Source of the DNA: an uncultured Enterobacterales bacterium
Lineage (GTDB): Bacteria > Pseudomonadota > Gammaproteobacteria > Enterobacterales > Enterobacteriaceae
Direction of reading: 5' to 3'
NCBI GenBank assembly: GCA_946478305.1
Contig: CAMLBO010000009.1
Location: 1 to 64,000 of the forward strand
DNA: 64,000 nucleotides
The notes under the pieces are model-generated. The model ran no database searches. It saw nothing but the letters and a program-made list of their open reading frames with translations, and had not been told where the DNA came from. Below, one piece after another: positions 1 through 5,870 of this stretch. Numbering within the stretch: position 1 is the stretch's first letter; every line of letters starts with the position of its first letter. Position numbers and translations under genes: made by a program.

Positions 1-193
1 CAAGCGATTCTATACCCATGAAATCAGAGAACTGGAGCGCTACCGGGCATTGGGTGTTGCTGACGGTATAGATCCAGATGATGGTGGCATTATATGGAAT
101 AACACTCATACTGCGACATTGGAAGATTATAAGTTAAGCAGTGGGCGTGATTTATTATATTCTCCTGAAGCATTGGAATCTGATTCTGAATAA
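1..193 (+). CDS. C-terminal end of a polymorphic toxin (partial)
   Basis: This is the last 63 codons of a gene that begins outside the window; the reading frame starts at base 2 and stops with TAA at 191-193. The peptide (KRFYTHEIRELERYRALGV, then a WNNTHTATLEDYK motif) is closely similar to the end of the protein at 614-1063, so both are versions of the same toxin-type C-terminal domain. A small gene follows 14 bp downstream, as immunity genes do in contact-dependent inhibition and Rhs loci. I infer the tip of a CdiA/haemagglutinin- or Rhs-type polymorphic toxin. I do not recognise the toxin family or its enzymatic activity, and the delivery part of the protein is not visible. Confidence 0.7.
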   Translation, partial: KRFYTHEIRELERYRALGVADGIDPDDGGIIWNNTHTATLEDYKLSSGRDLLYSPEALESDSE

Positions 194-207
194 TTTAGAG
201 GTAATGT

Positions 208-483
208 ATGATTGATTTTAAATCTATGATTGAAAATGAAACCCCACAAGATGTAATATTGTATTTTTCTGGTAGAAAACTTAGCGGCATATCACATCCT
301 CAACTAGATGGTTATTTGACAACGTACAGTGTAAATGGATTTTCTAATATTGATTTAATTCTGCTTGTAAGGGAAATGAAAGGCGAAAATATGATTTTAT
401 CTAATGGAAAAGGAGGTTATAAGAAAGGCCGGAATTGGATATCTCCAAAGTTCGTAACCGAGAAGAAATACGGTATCGAATAA
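208..483 (+). CDS. Probable immunity protein for the upstream toxin
   Basis: A 91-residue, soluble-looking protein directly downstream of the toxin end, with a good ribosome site (AGAGGT) before its ATG. Its first residues (MIDFKSMIEN) and its last twelve (PKFVTEKKYGIE) match the product of 1060-1323, while the middle differs. That pattern of conserved ends and a variable core is expected of immunity proteins that follow a changing toxin partner. The assignment rests on position and on the paralogue; the sequence shows no enzymatic motif. The gene ends inside a 119-bp repeat that also holds a terminator, so it is likely the last gene of the toxin transcript. I cannot name the immunity family. 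Confidence 0.65.
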   Translation: MIDFKSMIENETPQDVILYFSGRKLSGISHPQLDGYLTTYSVNGFSNIDLILLVREMKGENMILSNGKGGYKKGRNWISPKFVTEKKYGIE

Positions 484-563
484 CCGGGTGCTTTCTAAAT
501 AACGTGTTTTAATCAGCGTCCAGCAAGCTAAGGTTTGTTGGGCGTTTTTCGTTATTATCTGGT
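445..563 (+). repeat. 119-bp direct repeat, copy 1
   Basis: This segment matches 1285-1403 with only four differences by eye (at 450, 520, 537 and 559) and lies exactly 840 bp from it. It covers the last 13 codons of the immunity gene, its stop, and a terminator hairpin. A tract this similar at the end of two otherwise diverged cassettes is a plausible site for cassette exchange by recombination. Confidence 0.9.
517..549 (+). terminator. Rho-independent terminator after immunity gene 1
   Basis: A ten-base-pair stem (517-526 with 535-544, two G-U pairs) and an 8-nt loop are followed by five T. It lies 33 bp after the stop of the immunity gene. Confidence 0.7.
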
Positions 564-613
564 TAGAGTGGGTTCGGCAGAGTCTTACCATTACTGGCGT
601 TGAACTGATATAT

Positions 614-1063
614 GTGACGTTGAGCGATCCTTACGGTGAAATCAATACCAGGAGTCAGTATAGGTGGCGTGACTATAATACGTATAAAGCCGGTGGCCCG
701 ATTCAGAATCTGGACTGGAAAGGTGCGACGATTGGCGGTGTGGGAATAGACAAGGTGAAACTCCACACGGGACGGTTTGCAGAGTCAGATGCCAACAAGG
801 TGATGATTGAGCGGCTGGAAAAAATACTGAAAGGTGAAATTGCCACAACAGATATTGATAAGCGTTTTTACACACATGAAATCAGGGAACTTGAGCGATA
901 TCGGGCATTGGGTGTTACTGATGGCGAAGAAAATAAATCTGTATGGAATAACGCCCATACAGCAACTCTTGAAGATTATAAGGTGAATGAGAAAACTCAA
1001 CCTTTATATACGCCTGATGCTCTTAATAATTTTGAAGAGAATGAAATGAGGGGAAATAAATGA
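614..1063 (+). CDS. Orphan polymorphic-toxin C-terminal domain
   Basis: The open frame begins with GTG and gives 149 residues. The second half (HTGRFAESDANKVMIERLEK, then KRFYTHEIRELERYRALGV and a WNNAHTATLEDYK motif) is the same domain as the truncated protein at 1-193. There is no clear ribosome site before the GTG, and the frame stays open upstream through the end of the 119-bp repeat, so the piece looks like a displaced toxin tip rather than a self-standing gene. It overlaps the next gene by 4 bp (ATGA). Orphan toxin-immunity modules downstream of a main toxin are well known in CDI and Rhs loci. No catalytic family is recognised. It may be silent unless recombined into the full-length gene. 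Confidence 0.65.
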   Translation: MTLSDPYGEINTRSQYRWRDYNTYKAGGPIQNLDWKGATIGGVGIDKVKLHTGRFAESDANKVMIERLEKILKGEIATTDIDKRFYTHEIRELERYRALGVTDGEENKSVWNNAHTATLEDYKVNEKTQPLYTPDALNNFEENEMRGNK

Positions 1064-1323
1064 TCAATTTCAAACAATTAATTGAAAATGAAAATGTTGA
1101 TGATGTACTTCTATTCTTGGCTCCACGTACAGCATATCCATCTATCGACCGCCTATATGTCCGATATAAATTCGGAATTATCGAAAAAGGGTTGCTTTAT
1201 CCCACTTACGTAAAGTTGTTGAAAGAAGGGAAGTTTTCTGAGGACGAAAAAGGGCATACCCTCAAAGGTCCGAACTGGCAAGCCCCAAAATTCGTAACCG
1301 AGAAGAAATACGGTATCGAATAA
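1060..1323 (+). CDS. Probable immunity protein of the orphan toxin cassette
   Basis: An 87-residue protein whose ATG overlaps the stop of the orphan toxin, with GGGGAAATAA as its ribosome-site region. It shares the start (MINFKQLIEN) and the exact C-terminal twelve residues of the protein at 208-483, but its centre differs, consistent with a different or drifted specificity. The 4-bp overlap implies translational coupling to whatever reads through the toxin piece. It probably protects against the cognate toxin tip; this is inferred from context, because no known domain could be identified. Confidence 0.65.
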   Translation: MINFKQLIENENVDDVLLFLAPRTAYPSIDRLYVRYKFGIIEKGLLYPTYVKLLKEGKFSEDEKGHTLKGPNWQAPKFVTEKKYGIE

Positions 1324-1403
1324 CCGGGTGCTTTCTAAATAACGTGTTTTAATCAGCGTTCAGCAAGCTAAGGTTTATTGGGCGTTTTTCGTTATTATTT
1401 GGT
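1285..1403 (+). repeat. 119-bp direct repeat, copy 2
   Basis: Second copy of the repeat at 445-563, again spanning the end of an immunity gene and the hairpin after it. The identical immunity tail is encoded here. Confidence 0.9.
1357..1389 (+). terminator. Probable terminator after immunity gene 2
   Basis: Equivalent of the hairpin at 517-549 and followed by the same five T. Two base changes in the stem (one gives a G-U pair, one an A-C mismatch) make it weaker than copy 1. Confidence 0.5.
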
Positions 1404-1576
1404 CGGTAATCCCCTCTATCGTAATGACCCATTGTGCACCTACGACTATATATTATATAGCCATGTGGTTGGTGATAGGGGTAACTTCCACTTTTTTGCT
1501 CATCCATACATTGTTTTTTTGTAAAAAAAAAGCACTGCATTAAATGGGATAAAGTAATAAATATGGCACTTATTAC

Positions 1577-2527
1577 TCAGCTCGCCAACTGGCCTGGAAT
1601 AATAATTTGCTGTAGCGGGGCCTGTTGCTCGAGCTGAGTCAACAACTGACGCGCCGCCGCTTCTCCGCCCGCGCCGTAACCGAGTTCGACCGAGAAAGTC
1701 TGTGGGAAGAGAAACTTCAGCAGCGGGTTATTACCAATGCCACATACCTGAATACCGGTAATATTCTGCTGTTGCAGGTATTTTTCTGCGCCGAGGGCAA
1801 TGGTATCGGAGGCGCAAATCACCGCATCCGTGCCGGGAAGGAGTACCTGCGCAATCAGGTCAAACCCGCTCTGGTAGCTGAGTTCGCCCAGCGCCATCTG
1901 CGGTGTCAGCCCGTGTTCGGTGCAGTAAGCCTGATAGGCCTGAAAACGCAGTTGGCCGGTGGTGGTGTCGTGTGGCGACACCCCAATAAAACTGATACGC
2001 CGTTGCTCATGCTGTATCAATTTGTCCATTAGCAGTCTGACCGCGCCCGCGTCGTCATAACAGACCGACGAAAATTGCGGCATCGCCCGGGCCATCATCA
2101 CCAGCTTATTCTGCCAGCCGCTGAGCATGTCGGGCTCCAGCCCGGTAAAGCCAAACAGAATCACGCCGTCGATATTGCGCTGTTTCAGCACCTGCAAATG
2201 CTCTTCCACTCGTTCTGCCTGAAACTGACTCTCCATCACAATCGGGTCATAGCCTTGCTGGTAGAGCAGGGGCAGCATGGCGCGCACCGCCTGATTCTCT
2301 GACGGCGAGTCCAAACGCGAGACGATAATCGCGACAATCTTATCGCTGAAACCCCGCATCGCACGCGCCGACTTTGACGGGCTGAAATTGTGCTTTTCAA
2401 TTATGGCCAGCACGCGCTCACGCGTGTACGGGCTGACGTTGCCCTCATTGTTCAGCACGCGCGAAACGGTGGATTTCCCCACACCGCACAGGCGGGCGAT
2501 GTCATTAATAGTCAGGCGATTTTGCAT
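1577..2527 (-). CDS. treR: Trehalose operon repressor TreR (LacI family)
   Basis: A 316-residue LacI/GalR-type regulator. The N-terminus (MQNRLTINDIARLCGVGKST, then VSRVLNNEG) is a LacI helix-turn-helix, followed by a hinge (SARAMRG) and a periplasmic-binding-protein-like effector domain. Length and sequence match E. coli TreR nearly end to end, including the tail QQIIIPGQL. In E. coli, TreR represses treBC and is released by trehalose 6-phosphate. As in E. coli, it is divergent from mgtA. Unlike E. coli, treBC do not follow it: the next genes are convergent toxin cassettes, so its targets lie elsewhere or have been lost. Confidence 0.93.
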   Translation of the reverse strand: MQNRLTINDIARLCGVGKSTVSRVLNNEGNVSPYTRERVLAIIEKHNFSPSKSARAMRGFSDKIVAIIVSRLDSPSENQAVRAMLPLLYQQGYDPIVMESQFQAERVEEHLQVLKQRNIDGVILFGFTGLEPDMLSGWQNKLVMMARAMPQFSSVCYDDAGAVRLLMDKLIQHEQRRISFIGVSPHDTTTGQLRFQAYQAYCTEHGLTPQMALGELSYQSGFDLIAQVLLPGTDAVICASDTIALGAEKYLQQQNITGIQVCGIGNNPLLKFLFPQTFSVELGYGAGGEAAARQLLTQLEQQAPLQQIIIPGQLAS

Positions 2528-2554
2528 GGTTATTTTATAATGAATGATTGATCA

Positions 2555-2589
2555 GGTTTAAGTTTGGTTGCAGTTGATAAGCGTACACT
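2555..2589 (+). promoter_or_regulatory. PhoP box and promoter of mgtA
   Basis: GGTTTA at 2555-2560 and GGTTGC at 2566-2571 are direct hexamers five bases apart, the arrangement of a PhoP box (consensus GGTTTA-N5-GGTTTA). A -10-like TACACT lies at 2584-2589, 12 bp after the second hexamer, the spacing of PhoP-activated promoters without a good -35. Transcription would start near 2596. The box also overlaps the upstream region of treR. Confidence 0.7.
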
Positions 2590-2595
2590 GCGTGC

Positions 2596-2904
2596 GCCGA
2601 ATATCTCTAGGATAGTCGAGTCCTACCCTTACGTTACCCGAAGGATTGTAATGCCTGACGGGTACGATTTCCTAAACGTTCCTTACCGGAGGTGAAAACC
2701 TGATGGAACCCGACCCCAATTCTGTAGGTCCGTTGTGATCCGGTAAGCACCCGCCTTTTTGCTACTGCTTACCGTGATATTAACGCTATAAAAAGCAATA
2801 AAATGGTAAGCGGTGGCGCACGATCCTTGTCTTGTTTCCCGCTGTGTAACAATCTTTGCCATGTCTGTGGCTTTAAAACCGTGGACGCAACAAAGGGTCG
2901 AATC
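2596..2904 (+). promoter_or_regulatory. mgtA 5' leader (Mg2+-responsive leader)
   Basis: About 310 bases separate the predicted start of transcription from the mgtA ATG. The mgtA leaders of Salmonella and E. coli are of similar length and control read-through according to Mg2+ and to translation of a proline-rich leader peptide. The matching peptide gene is present here (2703-2738). It is followed by GATCCGGTAAGCACCCGCC and a run of T, and later by the complementary-looking segment GCTTACCG, so alternative stems are plausible. The fold was not computed. Confidence 0.65.
2703..2738 (+). CDS. mgtL: MgtL-like leader peptide
   Basis: A tiny frame of 11 codons, MEPDPNSVGPL, with a strong ribosome site (GGAGGT at 2686-2691). 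It begins MEPDP exactly like the 17-residue MgtL peptide in the E. coli mgtA leader, and contains prolines at positions 3, 5 and 10. In E. coli and Salmonella, slow translation of the proline codons (low proline-tRNA, low Mg2+) favours transcription into mgtA. The peptide here is shorter and lacks the arginine-rich tail. It is recognised from the shared start, the position and the prolines. Confidence 0.75.
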   Translation: MEPDPNSVGPL

Positions 2905-5619
2905 ATGTTCAAAAATTTTACGCAACGGCTGCTTGATGCACTTAGCCGTAATTTGCCGCGCCGTCTGGTTCGCCGTGACCCGATGCTGGGTGACTCCATC
3001 CAGGAAAGCCTTAACGGCAGCAAAATGCCGGAAGTGCCTGCCAGCATTGCCGCGCACAGCATGCAGTGCGCCCGTGCCACGGAAGAGAGCCTGTACCTGC
3101 AATTTGGCAGCCATCCGGAAGGGCTGACCGGTCAGGAAGCCGATGCTATCCGCGAGCGCGTCGGGCCTAACCAGACTGACGATCAGCAGCCCGCGCCGTG
3201 GTGGTTGCACCTGTGGCACTGCTATCGTAACCCGTTCAATCTGCTGCTGACCGTGCTGGGTCTGGTCTCCTATGCCACTGATGATCTGACCGCTGCATTG
3301 GTGATTGGCGCGATGGTGCTGATCTCTACCCTGATGCACTTCATTCAGGAAGCGCGCTCCAACCGCGCGGCTGATGCGCTGAAAGCCATGGTCAGTAACA
3401 CCGCTACCGTCCTGCGCAGCGACGCCCACACCGGGCGCAGTGAAACTAGCGAACTGCCGATAAGCCAGCTGGTGCCGGGTGACCTGATTAAACTCTCCGC
3501 CGGTGACATGATCCCGGCCGACCTGCGCATTATCTCGGCCAAAGATCTGTTTATCAGCCAGGCCGCGCTGACCGGCGAGTCCCTGCCGGTCGAAAAGCAG
3601 GCCAACAGCCGGATGCCAGTAGAGTGCGATCCGCTGGAGCAGGATACCCTGTGCTTTATGGGCACCAACGTGGTCAGCGGTACGGCGATGGCCATGGTGA
3701 TCGCCACCGGCGGCGAAACCTGGTTTGGTCAACTGGCCGAGCGCGTCACGCAAGAAGAGACGCAACCGAATGCTTTCCAGGCCGGTATCAGCAAAGTCAG
3801 CTGGTTGCTGATTCGCTTTATGATGGTGATGACGCCGATTGTGCTGGTGATCAACGGTTTCACCAAAGGCGACTGGTGGGAAGCGGCGCTGTTTGCGCTC
3901 TCCGTAGCGGTCGGCCTGACGCCAGAAATGCTGCCGATGATCGTCACTTCCACGCTGGCAAAAGGTGCAGTGAAGCTCTCTAAACAGAAAGTGATTGTCA
4001 AACGTCTGGATGCCATTCAGAACTTCGGCGCGATGGACATCCTTTGTACCGATAAAACCGGCACCCTGACGCAGGATAAGATTGTTCTCGAACGTCATAC
4101 CGACGTGCTCGGCGAAACCAGTGATGAAGTACTGCATCTGGCGTGGCTCAACAGCCATTATCAGACTGGCCTGAAAAATCTGCTCGATGTGGCGGTGCTG
4201 GAATCGACCGAGATGACCAACGCCGGCAACTGGCAGAAAGTCGATGAAATCCCCTTCGATTTTGACCGTCGCCGCATGTCAGTAGTGGTTTCTGAAAGTG
4301 ATGATAACCATCGCCTGATTTGCAAAGGCGCACTGGAAGAGATGCTGTCGATTTGTACGCTGGTGCAGCTCAATGGTGAGATTGTACCGCTGACCGATGT
4401 GTTGCTGGCGCGTATCCGCCGCATTACCGATGACCTCAACCAGCAGGGGCTGCGGGTGGTGGCCGTGGCCCATAAAGTGATGCCGTCGCGCACCCAGGGC
4501 TATGGGGTAAATGACGAATCCAGCCTGATTTTGGCCGGGTATATCGCGTTCCTTGACCCGCCGAAAGAGAGCACTGCACCGGCGCTGAAAGCACTGAAAA
4601 ACAAAGGTGTGACGGTCAAAATTCTCACCGGTGATAATCCGCTGGTGGCGCGTAAAGTCTGTAAAGACGTAGGTCTGCAGGTCGACCATATTCTGACCGG
4701 CAGCGACATCGAAGTGATGGATGATATTCAACTGCTGGTAGCGGCAGAGACCACTACGGTATTTGCCAAACTGACGCCGATGCACAAAGAGCGCATCGTG
4801 CGCGTGCTGCGCGGTGAAGGGCATGTGGTGGGCTTTATGGGCGACGGTATCAATGATGCGCCGGCGCTGCGCGCGGCGGACATCGGGATTTCTGTGGACT
4901 CGGCGGTCGATATCGCCAAGGAAGCCGCCGATATTATCCTGTTGGAAAAGAGCCTGATGGTGCTCGAACAGGGCGTAACCGAAGGACGTAAAACCTTCGC
5001 CAACATGCTCAAATACATCAAGATGACCGCCAGTTCTAACTTTGGTAACGTCTTCAGCGTGCTGGTAGCCAGTGCCTTCCTGCCGTTCCTGCCAATGTTG
5101 CCGCTCCATCTGTTGATTCAGAACCTGATTTACGATGTATCCCAGGTGGCGATCCCGTTTGATAACGTTGACGAAGAGCAGCTGGCCAAACCGCAGCGCT
5201 GGAACGCTGGTGATATCGGCCGCTTTATGGTGTTCTTCGGGCCGATAAGCTCCGTGTTCGACATTCTGACGTTCAGCCTGATGTGGTGGGTTTTCAAGGC
5301 CAATACGCCGGAAATGCAGACGCTGTTCCAGTCGGGCTGGTTTATTGAAGGGCTGCTCTCACAGACGCTGATCGTACATATGATCCGCACCCGTAAAGTG
5401 CCGTTTATCCAGAGCCGTGCCTCATGGCCGCTGTGCGTAATGACCCTGATGGTGGTGATTACCGGTATCGGGCTGATCTACTCACCCATTGCCGGATTCC
5501 TGCAACTGGAAGCGCTGCCGTTCAGTTATTTCCCTTGGCTAATCGCTATTCTGGCCGGTTACATGGTGCTGACTCAGTGCGTGAAAGGCTGGTTCGTACG
5601 GCGCTACGGCTGGCAGTAA
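2905..5619 (+). CDS. mgtA: Magnesium-importing P-type ATPase MgtA
   Basis: A 904-residue P-type ATPase of the inner membrane that imports Mg2+. The ATG at 2905 (MFKNFTQRLL) was chosen because it aligns with the start of E. coli MgtA; the upstream in-frame start would lie in the leader RNA. Visible motifs are the actuator TGES, the phosphorylation site DKTGT with Asp383, the nucleotide-domain KGA, and the hinge TGDNP and GDGINDAP. Membrane spans flank the actuator domain, with a cluster of six at the C-terminus. It lies divergent from treR, as in E. coli, and ends at a strong terminator. A PhoP box and a leader peptide point to Mg2+ control. Confidence 0.95.
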   Translation: MFKNFTQRLLDALSRNLPRRLVRRDPMLGDSIQESLNGSKMPEVPASIAAHSMQCARATEESLYLQFGSHPEGLTGQEADAIRERVGPNQTDDQQPAPWWLHLWHCYRNPFNLLLTVLGLVSYATDDLTAALVIGAMVLISTLMHFIQEARSNRAADALKAMVSNTATVLRSDAHTGRSETSELPISQLVPGDLIKLSAGDMIPADLRIISAKDLFISQAALTGESLPVEKQANSRMPVECDPLEQDTLCFMGTNVVSGTAMAMVIATGGETWFGQLAERVTQEETQPNAFQAGISKVSWLLIRFMMVMTPIVLVINGFTKGDWWEAALFALSVAVGLTPEMLPMIVTSTLAKGAVKLSKQKVIVKRLDAIQNFGAMDILCTDKTGTLTQDKIVLERHTDVLGETSDEVLHLAWLNSHYQTGLKNLLDVAVLESTEMTNAGNWQKVDEIPFDFDRRRMSVVVSESDDNHRLICKGALEEMLSICTLVQLNGEIVPLTDVLLARIRRITDDLNQQGLRVVAVAHKVMPSRTQGYGVNDESSLILAGYIAFLDPPKESTAPALKALKNKGVTVKILTGDNPLVARKVCKDVGLQVDHILTGSDIEVMDDIQLLVAAETTTVFAKLTPMHKERIVRVLRGEGHVVGFMGDGINDAPALRAADIGISVDSAVDIAKEAADIILLEKSLMVLEQGVTEGRKTFANMLKYIKMTASSNFGNVFSVLVASAFLPFLPMLPLHLLIQNLIYDVSQVAIPFDNVDEEQLAKPQRWNAGDIGRFMVFFGPISSVFDILTFSLMWWVFKANTPEMQTLFQSGWFIEGLLSQTLIVHMIRTRKVPFIQSRASWPLCVMTLMVVITGIGLIYSPIAGFLQLEALPFSYFPWLIAILAGYMVLTQCVKGWFVRRYGWQ

Positions 5620-5638
5620 ACCCGAAATTGTTAAAAAA

Positions 5639-5674
5639 GACGGTGATTGTTAACTCAATCACCGTCTTTTTTTT
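5639..5674 (+). terminator. Terminator of mgtA
   Basis: A perfect 11-bp stem (5639-5649 with 5656-5666), a 6-nt loop and eight T, 20 bp after the mgtA stop. Confidence 0.92.
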
Positions 5675-5713
5675 ACACAAGGGTTATAGTTATTCCTTAC
5701 GTTTCAGCGCCAT

Positions 5714-5834
5714 ACCCTTCATCCTTCACGTTGCGGGTGCGTTAGCTGCATTCGCTCACCCGAATCACTTACTTTTGTAAGCTCATCGGGATGCGCCTAT
5801 TGGCCGCTTTCCCGCCACTCGAATGATATTGGGT
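5714..5834. repeat. Intergenic palindromic repeat element (copy A)
   Basis: A GC-rich, non-coding element whose ends are inverted repeats (ACCCTTCATCCTTCACG... against ...CGAATGATATTGGGT). Inside are CGCTCACCCGAATCACTTAC and TAAGCTCATCGGGAT, which recur at about 19690-19733. Related elements occur at 12098-12156, about 19645-19841 and about 37430-37562, always between genes. I read it as one member of a dispersed, probably transcribed palindromic repeat family of enteric bacteria. I cannot assign a family name. Confidence 0.7.
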
Positions 5835-5870
5835 CTGTTTTTGCTCGCTTTTCACTGAGGGATCTCATCA

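Noticed and set aside
2683-4158. A 491-codon open frame on the strand opposite mgtA
   Set aside because: It lies wholly inside the mgtA region in antisense, has no ribosome site or recognisable domain, and is rich in His, Gln and Arg as expected of the reverse complement of GC-rich coding DNA.
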